Notes: generated by a model from the sequence alone, not told the origin. 64,000 nt of DNA from Mediterranea massiliensis (GCF_900128475.1 NZ_LT635837.1:452313-516312); one strand, 5' to 3'. Shown: positions 24,849 through 33,844, counted from the stretch's first letter. Translations and numbers: made by a program.

Positions 24849-24958
24849 TTTAAGCAGAGAAAATCAACATTTTGCCCAGCCTAAACAATCCGTTTACCCA
24901 GCTTAAACAATTCATTTGAGCTGGGAAAACGAATGCTTTAAGCTGGGCAAACAACTGT
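24849..24958. repeat. Array B: five 22-bp imperfect tandem units
   Basis: Units begin at 24849, 24871, 24893, 24915 and 24937. The shared pattern is TTTR-n8-AAAC-n6 (unit 1 has AAAT). Units 2 and 3 carry CCCAGC and units 4 and 5 carry its complement GCTGGG, so the array also folds as a long imperfect hairpin. It lies between the converging sdaA and PepSY-like genes. The rest of the 24742-25008 spacer shows nothing else. Confidence 0.82.
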
Positions 24959-25008
24959 TGAAAACGGGTCTTTTTCTTCACCCTACTTCAAAGAGAAACC
25001 TAACCAGG

Positions 25009-25446
25009 TCAGTCATCTATGTCTATCAGCTGTCCCTTCTTGTTGAACTTCAGTGAAAGACGGTTACTCAGTTCCACTTCGACCTCACCGCGGTCGCGCT
25101 CAATCTTGTGATAAATGACTCCCGGATATTGTGCGTTGACATATTGCTGTATATACGCCGGAACCAACGTTTTGGGCAGTTCAGCCCGCTTGCAATCCAC
25201 TTCTTCCCAGTTGCCCTTGCCGTCGAACTCAATCTTCGTACGGTCGGTCATCACCACCTCATATTTCTTCGAGAGGAATTCACTTTCCACCTTTATATAG
25301 GAAATCTGCCGATTGCCGAAATATTGTTTCAAGAAAGTCTGGGCCGCAGCCGGCAGTTCTTTGGGATCCATTGTAATCACATCGCGGGCAAAACCGAGCT
25401 GTACGGTCAACACCATCACCATCAGGAAGGCAATCATCTTTTTCAT
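25009..25446 (-). CDS. PepSY-like (DUF2874/BLIP-type) periplasmic protein
   Basis: A 145-residue protein with signal peptide (MKKMIAFLMVMVLTVQLGFA) and two repeats of the PepSY-like fold: residues about 28-80 (LPAAAQTFLKQYFGNRQISYIKVE... IEFDGKGNWEEVDC) and 95-145 (VPAYIQQYVNAQYPGVIYHKIE... LSLKFNKKGQLIDID). Such proteins accompany two-component systems in Bacteroides and may be sensed ligands or inhibitors. It lies 113 bp downstream of the kinase gene on the same strand. Its precise function is not known. Confidence 0.82.
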   Translation of the reverse strand: MKKMIAFLMVMVLTVQLGFARDVITMDPKELPAAAQTFLKQYFGNRQISYIKVESEFLSKKYEVVMTDRTKIEFDGKGNWEEVDCKRAELPKTLVPAYIQQYVNAQYPGVIYHKIERDRGEVEVELSNRLSLKFNKKGQLIDIDD

Positions 25447-25559
25447 CTTCTTTCTTCTTTTTATGAGTTAATACTTTCTTTGTTATCGTTTATGATGCAA
25501 AGGAAGCAGGCAAATTGGGAAAAAATCGGGAAAAACAGAACATGTCCCGATTTTTTACA

Positions 25560-26831
25560 CTATTTAACCAGCGAAAAGACATGCATACCGTCTTCCCACT
25601 GATAGGACAGATGGAGCGAACAGCCCGAAGCAATGGCCTCGCTGATGGCCAACCCCAGTCCGGTGGACTCCTTCTTGCGGTCCACGCTGTGGGCAAAGCG
25701 TTTGAACAACATGGCCTCGTCCAGCGGAGCCGTTCCGCTGTTCTTCACTACCAGCGATACGGGAGTAGTCTGCACCACCAATCTTCCTCCATCCAAATTA
25801 TGGAGAAGGGCGTTCTTCACCAGATTCGTGACAAGAATATGGGCCAGCGAAGCGTTGCAACGTATCACGAAAGGAGCGTCTCCCTTCAACCGTTCCAGCC
25901 GGATCTGCTTATGCTCGTAGATGTCCATCAAGTCGGGCAACAGCTCGTCCAGCAACTCGTCCACCGATACGTCTTCCGTCTCGGCATACTGTCCGTTCTC
26001 GATGCGCGAAAGCAGCAGCAAGGCTCTGTTCAGCTTCACGGCCCGTCCCAGGGTGGCATAAATGGAATCAATCTCCTTCAGTTGCTCTTCGGTCATGCCG
26101 TCGCTTTCTGCCAGCAGTTCCAGCTTGCCGCGGGCAATGGCCAGCGGAGTCTGCAACTCGTGCGAGGCGTTCTCGATGAACTGCTTCTGCTCCTCGTAGG
26201 CCTTGTGGCTGCGGTTGGCCATGTCACAGGCCACATCGCCCAGCAGGCGGAATTCGCGGATACCGGTATCGTTGTCCAACGGCGGTACCTCTGCCCCGGG
26301 ATGCAACCGCTGCAACCAGTCCATCAGCCTATTCATGGGTCGGAATATCTTCTGAAGAATGAGCCGTGTACCGACAGCCGTACAACAAAGGAACAGAACG
26401 AACAACGCCGCCAGGTACCAGAACATCGCATTGACCATATCGTCGCGCTCCAAGGTGGATATCATCAGTTCCAGTTCGTAAAACTGTCCGTCGGGCATGC
26501 GGAAAGCCGTGCGGTAAACGCGTACCGGCTCGTGCTCGTCCTCGCTCTCCACATAGACCAGCGAATCGTAGAACATGTCGCGATAGTCTTCCCCCTCCTC
26601 TACCGAAATGGGGTGGAAATAGTAAAAGGACATCAGGTTGCCTTCGGTCTCCAGCGTCGAAGGGTCGTAAAGAGCATTGTTGATGATAATCTGAGCATAG
26701 TTTTCCAGCGTGTCATCGGTCTCGTCCATTACTTCGTACATAATAGTGTAATAGAACAACACACCCCACACAGCCATCAATCCCAGCAGCCAGAGGGAGA
26801 GCTTGCAATAGGTATAATGAAGCAGCTTCAT
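25560..26831 (-). CDS. Sensor histidine kinase
   Basis: A 423-residue membrane kinase. There are TM helices at about 10-32 and 140-165 enclosing a ~105-residue periplasmic sensor, then a HAMP-like linker. The H-box is IENASHELQTPLA, the N-box NLVKNALLHN, and the G2 box STGLGLAIS. The phospho-acceptor His is in the H-box. It overlaps the response regulator stop by 4 bp (ATGA), so the pair is co-translated, and it is followed by the PepSY-like gene. The signal is unknown. The long open frame antisense to it is a codon-bias shadow. Confidence 0.93.
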   Translation of the reverse strand: MKLLHYTYCKLSLWLLGLMAVWGVLFYYTIMYEVMDETDDTLENYAQIIINNALYDPSTLETEGNLMSFYYFHPISVEEGEDYRDMFYDSLVYVESEDEHEPVRVYRTAFRMPDGQFYELELMISTLERDDMVNAMFWYLAALFVLFLCCTAVGTRLILQKIFRPMNRLMDWLQRLHPGAEVPPLDNDTGIREFRLLGDVACDMANRSHKAYEEQKQFIENASHELQTPLAIARGKLELLAESDGMTEEQLKEIDSIYATLGRAVKLNRALLLLSRIENGQYAETEDVSVDELLDELLPDLMDIYEHKQIRLERLKGDAPFVIRCNASLAHILVTNLVKNALLHNLDGGRLVVQTTPVSLVVKNSGTAPLDEAMLFKRFAHSVDRKKESTGLGLAISEAIASGCSLHLSYQWEDGMHVFSLVK

Positions 26832-27505
26832 ACTTCCGACAGCTTGTAACCGAAACCGTAAACAGCCTTCACCTCCACCGTCGCCCCAGCCTGCTTCATT
26901 TTTTTACGCAGGTTCTTGACCTGCGAATAGATGAAATCGAGCGAATCAGCCTGGTCGATGTTATCCCCCCAGACAGATTCAGCCAGGCTCATGCGGTTGA
27001 TGACCCGGTTGGGATTGACTACAAAATAATAGAGCAGGTCGAATTCCTTGCGATTGAGCTGCATGGGGACGCCGTCCACCTCGGCCTGCCGTTTGTCAGG
27101 GTAGAGTACCAGGTTGCCCATGGTCACACTGGTATCGCCGTTGTTCTGCCGGCGGCGTATCAGCGACTTCACGCGGGCGTTGAGTTCGGCCAGGTGGAAA
27201 GGCTTCGTCAGATAGTCGTCAGCTCCCAGTTCCAGCCCGTCGACCTTGTCGTCCAGCGAATCCTTGGCCGAAATGATGAGCACACTGTCGCTGCGGTGCA
27301 AGCGCTTCAGCTCACGCAGCAGGTCCAGACCGCTTCCGCCCGGCAGCATGATGTCCAGCAGAATGCAGTCGTAATCATAGTCATTGATCTTGTCGAATGC
27401 CGAATGATAGTCTGCGGCAGTCTCGACCACAAATTTTTCTTTCAGGAGCGAAGTGCGGATGGTTTCACGCAAGTCCTGCTCGTCTTCTACTACTAATATC
27501 TTCAT
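26828..27505 (-). CDS. OmpR/PhoB-type response regulator
   Basis: A 225-residue regulator with a receiver domain (MKILVVEDEQD acidic pocket, phospho-acceptor Asp in CILLDIMLPG, switch Lys in YLTKPF) and a C-terminal winged helix (RKEFDLLYYFVVNPNRVINR ... YGFGYKL). The start at MKILVVEDE is the family norm, although the open frame extends 51 codons further. The -7 box caaatgta (27511-27518, minus) lies only 6 bp before this ATG, so the mRNA may be leaderless. It is the first gene of the regulator-kinase pair. Confidence 0.93.
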   Translation of the reverse strand: MKILVVEDEQDLRETIRTSLLKEKFVVETAADYHSAFDKINDYDYDCILLDIMLPGGSGLDLLRELKRLHRSDSVLIISAKDSLDDKVDGLELGADDYLTKPFHLAELNARVKSLIRRRQNNGDTSVTMGNLVLYPDKRQAEVDGVPMQLNRKEFDLLYYFVVNPNRVINRMSLAESVWGDNIDQADSLDFIYSQVKNLRKKMKQAGATVEVKAVYGFGYKLSEV

Positions 27506-27510
27506 GGCAA

Positions 27511-27518
27511 CAAATGTA
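27511..27518 (-). promoter_or_regulatory. -7 box TACATTTG, 6 bp from the response regulator ATG
   Basis: Exact TAnnTTTG on the minus strand. The expected transcript start falls at or next to the A of the ATG. Confidence 0.5.
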
Positions 27519-27702
27519 ACGTGCAATGTTGGAAAGATTCTGGATTGCACCAGACAAAGAAACGAAAAATCAAGGGGAACACCAAGCGAAACTGCAGGAA
27601 ATAAACAAGTCGAAAGGTAAGCCGGCAGCGTCTTCAAACAACAAAAACGACATAACAAACAAAATAATTATAGAAAAAAGACAGATATTTAAAAATAATC
27701 CA

Positions 27703-27710
27703 TACATTTG
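27703..27710 (+). promoter_or_regulatory. -7 box TACATTTG upstream of trpB
   Basis: Exact TAnnTTTG, 29 bp before the ATG at 27739. The spacer 27519-27702 is AT-rich and holds no other feature that I can see. Confidence 0.65.
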
Positions 27711-27738
27711 GACGCACAAATTTTAAAAACTAACCACT

Positions 27739-29109
27739 ATGAGCAAACGAACAAAAAGATTTATCCTGACGGAAGACGAAATTCCACAATATTGGTACAA
27801 CATACAGGCCGACATGGTGAACAAGCCCATGCCACCTCTGAACCCAGCCACCCGCCAGCCGCTGAAAGCCGAAGACCTCTACCCCATCTTCGCCAAAGAG
27901 CTGTGTCACCAGGAGCTGAACCAGACGGATTCCTGGATCGAAATCCCCGAAGAAGTGCGCGACATGTACAAGTATTACCGCAGCACGCCGTTGGTACGTG
28001 CCTACGGACTGGAAGAGGCACTGGGCACACCGGCACACATCTATTTCAAGAACGAGAGCGTCAGCCCTATGGGATCGCACAAGCTGAACTCCGCCCTGCC
28101 ACAGGCCTATTACTGCAAGAAAGAAGGCGTGACCAACGTGACAACCGAGACCGGCGCCGGACAATGGGGAGCCGCCCTGGCCTATGCCGCCCGACTCTTC
28201 GGACTGGAAGCCGCCGTCTATCAGGTAAAGATCAGCTATGAGCAGAAACCTTACCGCCGCAGCATCATGCAGACCTATGGCGCGCAGGTCACCCCCTCGC
28301 CGTCCATGTCGACCCGTGCAGGAAAAGACATCCTGACGGCCCACCCCAACCATCAGGGCTCACTGGGAACAGCCATCTCCGAGGCTATCGAACTGGCCCG
28401 CACCACGCCCAACTGCAAATACACCTTGGGATCTGTCCTGAGCCACGTCACCCTGCACCAGACCATCATCGGCCTGGAAGCGGAAAAGCAGATGGCCATG
28501 GCCGGCGAATATCCCGACATGGTGATTGCCTGCTTCGGCGGAGGTTCCAACTTCGGCGGCATCTCCTTCCCCTTCATGCGTCACAACATTCTGGAAGGAA
28601 AGACAACCCGATTCATTGCGGCCGAACCTGCTTCCTGTCCCAAGCTGACGCGAGGCAAGTTCCAGTACGACTACGGTGACGAGGCCGGCTACACGCCGTT
28701 GTTGCCCATGTTCACCCTGGGACACAACTTTGCCCCTGCCAATATCCATGCAGGCGGACTGCGTTACCACGGTGCCGGTGTCATCGTTTCACAGTTACTG
28801 AAGGACCACATGATGGAAGCTGTCGACATCCAGCAGCTGGAGTCGTTCGATGCCGGCTGTCTTTTTGCCCGTGTCGAAGGCATCATCCCGGCGCCCGAAT
28901 CGTGCCACGCCATCGCCGCCACCATCCGCGAGGCTAACAAGTGCAAGGAAACGGGAGAAGAGAAAGTCATCCTGTTCAATCTCTCGGGCCACGGCCTCAT
29001 CGACATGGCCTCGTACGACAAATTCCTCGCAGGCGACTTGGTGAACTACTCGCTCACCGACGCCGACATCCAAAAGAACCTGGACGAAATCAACGGACTG
29101 GCCCAATAA
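27739..29109 (+). CDS. trpB: Tryptophan synthase beta chain, TrpB2 type
   Basis: A 456-residue PLP enzyme, longer than classical TrpB (about 400). It carries the TrpB2 N-terminal extension (ILTEDEIPQYWYNIQADM). The PLP lysine is in SPMGSHKLNSA, the glycine-rich phosphate loop is GGGSNFGG, and ETGAGQWG is the indole-site signature. TrpB2 proteins often act alone on indole and serine instead of with TrpA, and no other trp gene is nearby, which fits indole salvage. It has its own promoter; a MITE-like repeat follows. Confidence 0.93.
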   Translation: MSKRTKRFILTEDEIPQYWYNIQADMVNKPMPPLNPATRQPLKAEDLYPIFAKELCHQELNQTDSWIEIPEEVRDMYKYYRSTPLVRAYGLEEALGTPAHIYFKNESVSPMGSHKLNSALPQAYYCKKEGVTNVTTETGAGQWGAALAYAARLFGLEAAVYQVKISYEQKPYRRSIMQTYGAQVTPSPSMSTRAGKDILTAHPNHQGSLGTAISEAIELARTTPNCKYTLGSVLSHVTLHQTIIGLEAEKQMAMAGEYPDMVIACFGGGSNFGGISFPFMRHNILEGKTTRFIAAEPASCPKLTRGKFQYDYGDEAGYTPLLPMFTLGHNFAPANIHAGGLRYHGAGVIVSQLLKDHMMEAVDIQQLESFDAGCLFARVEGIIPAPESCHAIAATIREANKCKETGEEKVILFNLSGHGLIDMASYDKFLAGDLVNYSLTDADIQKNLDEINGLAQ

Positions 29110-29136
29110 GCCGCTCCGGTCAGCCTATTATCAAAC

Positions 29137-29329
29137 AATCAGGAGGCTGTCTCAAAATAGAAATTCAAAAGTAATAATCTTACAGATTGAAACTTAGTAA
29201 TAAAAAGCCTCCTGCTTTAGCCCTTATTTATTGCAATTATAAGACTAAAAGCAGGAGGTTTTTATGTTGTAGCTTATAAATTGTAAGTAAACTTATCTCT
29301 GTTTTTAATTTTGAGACAGCCTCCTGATT
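29137..29329. mobile_element. MITE-like element with 22-bp terminal inverted repeats
   Basis: The left end 29137-29158 (AATCAGGAGGCTGTCTCAAA...) is the exact reverse complement of 29308-29329, enclosing 193 bp without a coding frame. The centre holds a second hairpin, AAAAAGCCTCCTGCTTT paired with the AAAGCAGGAGGTTTTT region, which also serves as a terminator between trpB and the converging Spy-like gene. GAGGCTGTCTCAAAA is typical of insertion-sequence ends in this phylum. No transposase or clear target duplication is seen. Confidence 0.65.
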
Positions 29330-29347
29330 CTTATCCCCATTTCGGGT

Positions 29348-29893
29348 TTACTTCTGCAACGGGCAGTTCTGACGGTGCATCGGCAGTTGCCCCTTGGCCA
29401 TCGGCATCTGCTTGTGACCGAACTGATGCATGCGGTGACCACCCTGACAAGGAGCCTGCTTAAAAATTTTCTCAATTTGCTTGGCGGTCAGCATTTTCTT
29501 GAATTCTTTATAATACTTCTCGCGCGTATCCAACATTTTGCGACATCGGTCAAAGCGCTGTTCAATCCGAGCTTCAATCTCCGCATCGGTCAAAGCCTTC
29601 TTTTCCGCTTTCTGGCACTGTGCACCTGCAGCCGGACAATCCTGACGGGCTTCTTTCCTGATGTCACTCAGATCCTTCAGATATTGCTGGTAAACGGGAG
29701 CAAACTTGGCAGACGTCGCATCGTCCAACAGCAAGGCCGCAGACATCCGTTCCGTTTGTTTCTGTATCATCTCTTCCTCCGTCATACGAGGTTTCTTTGC
29801 CTTCTCACCCATCGTCTTCTGTTCTACCTGTGCTGACAAACTTCCTGCAACCAACAGGACAAATACCATCAATGACATTACTTTTGCTTTCAT
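29348..29893 (-). CDS. Spy/CpxP-like periplasmic protein
   Basis: 181 residues with a signal peptide (MKAKVMSLMVFVLLVAGSLSAQ) and a charged helical body (EEEMIQKQTERMSAALLLDDATSAKFAPVY...), repeating the LTxxQ-like pattern of the Spy/CpxP family (LTAKQIEKIF). The tail is rich in His, Met and Cys (GGHRMHQFGHKQMPMAKGQLPMHRQNC), suggesting metal binding. Bacteroides has many such proteins next to ECF sigma genes, but here none is adjacent. It probably handles envelope stress or metal. Confidence 0.82.
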   Translation of the reverse strand: MKAKVMSLMVFVLLVAGSLSAQVEQKTMGEKAKKPRMTEEEMIQKQTERMSAALLLDDATSAKFAPVYQQYLKDLSDIRKEARQDCPAAGAQCQKAEKKALTDAEIEARIEQRFDRCRKMLDTREKYYKEFKKMLTAKQIEKIFKQAPCQGGHRMHQFGHKQMPMAKGQLPMHRQNCPLQK

Positions 29894-30146
29894 AAAAATC
29901 TCCTTTTTAATTAATGTTACTACAAATTGGACCTGCCCTTCCCGACATCCGGAATAAGGGAAAGCCGACAGGCCTCACATTTGCTTAGAAAGCGAAAAGC
30001 ACCAAAAGTAACATCGGACTGCCCCATTTTTGCAATTTATTAACAACAGAACGCTTATAAGCAAAAAAATAGGAATGAATCACGGCAAGTATCTGCCGGA
30101 ATGCATTCCCATTTCAAAAAAGTAACAACTATAACTTTGAGAACGA
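29894..30146. other. Spacer without recognised gene
   Basis: 253 bp, AT-rich. No convincing reading frame, RNA or repeat was seen. Confidence 0.5.
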
Positions 30147-30323
30147 TTACCAGAATCTGTTCCGCTCGGGGCTGTATTCAAAACCTACAGCCTTCAGTCT
30201 TCTGACAATGTCTGCCTTTTCTACGTTCATATCCTCGCAAAGAGCATCAAGCGAAGGATAGAAATCTCTTAATTTCATGTTGATGAAGCTATAAAGCATC
30301 ATCGGTTCTTCGGGTAATTTCAT
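30147..30323 (-). CDS. DUF4250 small protein
   Basis: A 58-residue protein starting MKLPEEPMMLYSFINMKLRD and ending GFEYSPERNRFW, which matches the DUF4250 family: short soluble proteins found across Bacteroidetes and Firmicutes, of unknown function. The middle, FYPSLDALCEDMNVEKADIVRRL, looks like a small helical bundle with a helix-turn-helix flavour. A -7 box lies 34 bp upstream of the ATG. It is divergent from corA. Confidence 0.85.
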   Translation of the reverse strand: MKLPEEPMMLYSFINMKLRDFYPSLDALCEDMNVEKADIVRRLKAVGFEYSPERNRFW

Positions 30324-30356
30324 TTGCTACAATCTTTTTATAAACTAAAACCGCTG

Positions 30357-30364
30357 CAAAGATA
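30357..30364 (-). promoter_or_regulatory. -7 box TATCTTTG for the DUF4250 gene
   Basis: Exact TAnnTTTG on the minus strand (caaagata on plus), 34 bp from the ATG at 30323. Confidence 0.6.
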
Positions 30365-30383
30365 GATGTTTTTTCATATACGC

Positions 30384-30426
30384 TTTCTTGATTTATATCA
30401 ATTATAGAACAGAATTTCTACCTTTG
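30384..30426 (+). promoter_or_regulatory. corA promoter
   Basis: -7 TACCTTTG at 30419-30426 with TTTCTTG near 30384-30390 as a possible -33. It starts 25 bp before the ATG at 30451. Confidence 0.6.
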
Positions 30427-30450
30427 TACCATCATTCAAAAAGAACGTTT

Positions 30451-31470
30451 ATGAAAAACAATCTGCTGTCTGAACACCTCACCTACAATGGAGATAACGG
30501 TACACATACCCATGTACATCTGCTCCGTTACTCGGCCGAACATTTCGACGAAAGCATCTGCACTACTTTTGAAGACATTGTTGCAAAGGGTACGAACGAA
30601 AGCAAGCTCTGGGTCAGAGTCCACGGGCTGAAAGATACTGAATACATCAAGAACATCTGTACTCATTTCAAAATCAACTTCCTGATGATGCAGGACATCC
30701 TGAACGTAGACCATCCCAGCAAGATTGAGAAAAACGGTGACTTCAACTTTGTGGTGACCCGCATCTTCCACGGTGATGTGGTCTCTTCCGTCAGACTGAT
30801 ACAGGGGCAGGATGTCGTACTGACCTTTACCGAAGGGGAAGCCACTTTCTTCGATGATGCCGTCAAGGCCCTGCAGGAAAATGTTCTGAAGATACGCACA
30901 CGCACGTCCGACTATCTGTTCTCCGTCCTCTTCAACGAACTGGTTTCGAGCTACGTTTCACTGGCTATCGAAATAGGCGACCAGCTGGACGATTTGGAAA
31001 CGGAACTGCTGGCCGCCACTACCAGCTACAACATCCGCATGCAGTTGCAGTTGCTGCGCAAACGCTACATGGAGATAAAGCGTACAGTCGTTCCGCTGAA
31101 AGACCAATACTCCCGGATTCTGCATCCCGACTCCGAATTGGTCAGCGAAACCAACCGTCCCTTTTTCAACGATGTCAACGACCACCTGCTCAACGCCGTC
31201 CAACTGACGGAAGGCTGTCGCGAAACCCTGTCATCACTGATGGACCTCTACATCTCGAACAGCGACATGCACATGAACTACATCATGAAACGACTGACCA
31301 TTGTATCGACCATCTTCATCCCGCTGACTTTCCTGGTAGGCGTGTGGGGCATGAATTTCAAGTTTATGCCGGAACTTGACTGGCAGTACGGATACCTCAT
31401 GGCCTGGGGAATCATGCTGATTGCCGGCCTGGCCTCCTACCTGATTCTGAGGTCACGCAAATGGCAATAA
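30451..31470 (+). CDS. corA: CorA-type magnesium/divalent cation transporter
   Basis: A 339-residue channel protein. The large N-terminal cytoplasmic domain (MKNNLLSEHLTYNGDNGTHTHVHLL) and long stalk helix are followed by two C-terminal TM segments. The signature GMN occurs in VGVWGMNFKFMPELDWQ between TM1 and TM2, as in all CorA. It takes up Mg2+ (and Co2+ or Ni2+) as a pentamer in the inner membrane. The ATG at 30451 is preferred over the in-frame ATG at 30388, which lies in the promoter. Confidence 0.94.
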   Translation: MKNNLLSEHLTYNGDNGTHTHVHLLRYSAEHFDESICTTFEDIVAKGTNESKLWVRVHGLKDTEYIKNICTHFKINFLMMQDILNVDHPSKIEKNGDFNFVVTRIFHGDVVSSVRLIQGQDVVLTFTEGEATFFDDAVKALQENVLKIRTRTSDYLFSVLFNELVSSYVSLAIEIGDQLDDLETELLAATTSYNIRMQLQLLRKRYMEIKRTVVPLKDQYSRILHPDSELVSETNRPFFNDVNDHLLNAVQLTEGCRETLSSLMDLYISNSDMHMNYIMKRLTIVSTIFIPLTFLVGVWGMNFKFMPELDWQYGYLMAWGIMLIAGLASYLILRSRKWQ

Positions 31471-31474
31471 AAAA

Positions 31475-31509
31475 GGAAGGCACGTTCATCGGAATTGAAC
31501 GCGCCCTCC
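31475..31509. terminator. Bidirectional terminator between corA and DUF1015 gene
   Basis: GGAAGGCACGTTCA and TGAACGCGCCCTCC pair with two G-U pairs, with AAAAAA before and TTTCT after. The genes converge here. Confidence 0.75.
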
Positions 31510-31534
31510 TTTCTATCAGACAAATATCCTTTCT

Positions 31535-32782
31535 TTATTCCAACTTATGGATGATGAGTCCCGAACGGAGTTTCGGCTCGAACCACGTTGTCTTGGGCGG
31601 CATGATGTTGCCGGTATCAGCGATATCCATCAGTTGCTTCATGCTAACCGGATAAAGCGCCAAAGCTACCTTCATCTCTCCGCTGTCCACCCGACGCTTC
31701 AATTCGCCCAATCCACGGATACCACCCACAAAGTCTATACGCTTGTCGGAGCGCAAATCCTTGATGCCCAAGATTTCATCCAAAATCAGATTGGATGAGA
31801 TGGTGACGTCCAGCACACCGATGGGGTCATTGTCATCGTAAGTACCAGGCTTGGCTGTCAGGCTATACCACTTGCCATCCAGATAAAGGGAGAAGTTGTG
31901 CAACCCCGCAGGCTTGTAAATCTCCGTACCCTTCTCTTCCACAATGAAATTTTTGTTCAATGCTTCCAAAAACTGCTGGGGTGTCAAGCCGTTGAGATCT
32001 TTCACCACGCGGTTGTAGTCAATGATGGTCAGCTGGTTGGCAGGGAAGCAGACGGCCATGAAGTAATTGTACTCCTCGTCGCCCCGATGATGGGGATTCT
32101 GCTTGGCCTTCTCGGCACCCACCAAGGCGGCAGCCGCACTGCGATGGTGCCCGTCGGCAATGTAAAGGGCAGGCATCTTGGCAAACTCGCGCGTGATGGT
32201 AGCGATGTCTTCCGGCTGGTCGACAATCCAGAAGGTATGGCCGAAACCGTCGTCGGGAGCCACAAAGTCATACACCGGTTTCTGTGCTGTATAGCGGGCA
32301 ATGAGGGCATCAAGTGTCTTGTTGTCGGGATAGGCAAAGAATACCGGCTCGATGTTGGCATTGTTCACGCGGACATGCTTCATGCGGTCTTCCTCCTTGT
32401 CGCGACGAGTCAGCTCGTGCTTCTTGATGACTCCGTTCATATAATCAGGCACGTAGGCACCTACCACCAGGCCGAACTGGGTCTTGCCGTTCATGGTCTG
32501 GGCGTAGATATAATAATTTTCCTTTTCGTCCTGCACCAGCCAACCCTTGTCCTGAAACTTCTGGAAATTCTCCGCGGCCTTCTGATAGACACGCGGATCG
32601 TGTTCATCGGTACCTACAGGAAAATCAATCTCGGGCTTGATGATATGATAGAGCGACATCTCATTACCTTCGGCCTCAGCACGGGCTTCGTCAGAGTTCA
32701 ACACGTCGTAAGGGCGTGAAGCTACTTTTTCCACCAGGTTCTGTGGCGGACGGATGCCTTTGAATGGTTTGATTGTTGCCAT
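31535..32782 (-). CDS. DUF1015-family protein
   Basis: A 415-residue soluble protein of the DUF1015 family, starting IKPFKGIRPPQNLVEKVASRPYDVL. The conserved segment IADGHHRSAAAALV occurs near 210, where GHHR is the family hallmark, suggesting a hydrolase or kinase-like active site. It is the last gene of serC-serA-DUF1015, 28 bp after serA. The serine-pathway setting is conserved in many anaerobes; a link to serine metabolism is an inference, and the activity of Bacteroides members is not known to me. Confidence 0.88.
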   Translation of the reverse strand: MATIKPFKGIRPPQNLVEKVASRPYDVLNSDEARAEAEGNEMSLYHIIKPEIDFPVGTDEHDPRVYQKAAENFQKFQDKGWLVQDEKENYYIYAQTMNGKTQFGLVVGAYVPDYMNGVIKKHELTRRDKEEDRMKHVRVNNANIEPVFFAYPDNKTLDALIARYTAQKPVYDFVAPDDGFGHTFWIVDQPEDIATITREFAKMPALYIADGHHRSAAAALVGAEKAKQNPHHRGDEEYNYFMAVCFPANQLTIIDYNRVVKDLNGLTPQQFLEALNKNFIVEEKGTEIYKPAGLHNFSLYLDGKWYSLTAKPGTYDDNDPIGVLDVTISSNLILDEILGIKDLRSDKRIDFVGGIRGLGELKRRVDSGEMKVALALYPVSMKQLMDIADTGNIMPPKTTWFEPKLRSGLIIHKLE

Positions 32783-32810
32783 GATATCGTTTCTGAAATC
32801 TGAATGAGTA

Positions 32811-33734
32811 TTATTTTTTGTTCACACGGAATTTCTCACAACCGTCTTTCAGGAAGCCGACAATCTGCTTGGCAGCAGCGATACCGGCATTGATGTTGGC
32901 TTCAGCCGTCTGGGCTCCCATCTTCTTGGGCGTAGAGAAGTAACGGCCGGGGAACTTGGAAGCAAACTCTTCGTTGGCAGCCGGCATGATGTCAGTCATA
33001 TACTTCAGGTCAGCGCGCTCTTCCATCAGCTGGATCAGTTCGGCTTCGTTGATGACTTCCTTGCGGGCCGTATTTACCAACAGACCACCCTTCGGCATGC
33101 GTCCCACGAGGGCATGATTAATGGAGTTCTTTGTCTCGGCAGTTGCGGGTATGTGCAAGGAAACGATGTTGCAAGTAGAATAGAGCTCCTCGGCACTGGC
33201 CACGGCCTTCACGCCGTCAGCCTCGATCACGTCCTTGGGGCAGAAAGCGTCGTAAGCATAGATGTCCATACCGAAGCCCTTGGCTATACGTGCCACGTTG
33301 CGGCCTACATTGCCGTATGCATGAATACCCAGCTTCTTTCCCTTCAACTCGGAGCCGGACGTGCCGTTGTACATGTTGCGTACCGCCATCACCATCAGTC
33401 CAAAAGCCAGTTCGGCTACGGCGTTGGAATTCTGCCCCGGTGTATTCATCACGCATACATTGTGAGCCGTAGCGGCTTCCAGATCCACGTTATCGTAACC
33501 GGCCCCGGCACGTACCACAATCTTCAGCTGTTTGGCTGCATCGAGCACTTCCGCATCGATGACATCACTACGGATAATGATGGCATCGGCATCTTTCACA
33601 GCTTCCAGCAATTTGGCTTTCTCGCCATATTTTTCCAGCAGAGCCAGTTCGTAACCTGCTGCTTCTATCTCATTACGGATGCCGTCTACGGCCACTTTGG
33701 CAAACGGTTTATCAGTTGCTACCAATACTTTCAT
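32811..33734 (-). CDS. serA: D-3-phosphoglycerate dehydrogenase
   Basis: A 307-residue enzyme without the C-terminal ACT domain, so not feedback-inhibited by serine in the E. coli manner. It catalyses the first serine-synthesis step. The NAD Rossmann motif is KLGIHAYGNVGRNVARIAKGFG, and the catalytic residues sit in VNTARKEVINE (Arg) with a Glu/His pair further on; the usual HxxG end is replaced by a shorter tail (KFPGRYFSTPKKMGAQTAEAN). The start at MKVLVATDKP is used instead of 33 codons further upstream. Confidence 0.93.
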   Translation of the reverse strand: MKVLVATDKPFAKVAVDGIRNEIEAAGYELALLEKYGEKAKLLEAVKDADAIIIRSDVIDAEVLDAAKQLKIVVRAGAGYDNVDLEAATAHNVCVMNTPGQNSNAVAELAFGLMVMAVRNMYNGTSGSELKGKKLGIHAYGNVGRNVARIAKGFGMDIYAYDAFCPKDVIEADGVKAVASAEELYSTCNIVSLHIPATAETKNSINHALVGRMPKGGLLVNTARKEVINEAELIQLMEERADLKYMTDIMPAANEEFASKFPGRYFSTPKKMGAQTAEANINAGIAAAKQIVGFLKDGCEKFRVNKK

Positions 33735-33767
33735 AACTACAGTGTTTTTAAATGGTTGAAAAAAGAA

Positions 33768-33844
33768 TTCACCACAGAACACACCATCATCACAGTCATC
33801 ATCCCATAAGAGTATCTGTGGTAATCTGTGCAATCTGTGGTGAA
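33768..33844. repeat. 11-bp inverted repeat between serC and serA
   Basis: TTCACCACAGA (33768-33778) and TCTGTGGTGAA (33834-33844) pair across a 55-base loop. Inside are further TCTGTG copies about 10 bp apart. It lies in the 131-bp serC-serA gap and could tune expression of the two genes. Confidence 0.7.

Noticed and set aside
25515..26849. A 444-residue open frame antisense to the histidine kinase
   Set aside because: It mirrors the kinase gene; the product has no recognisable domain, and the kinase frame has full motifs.
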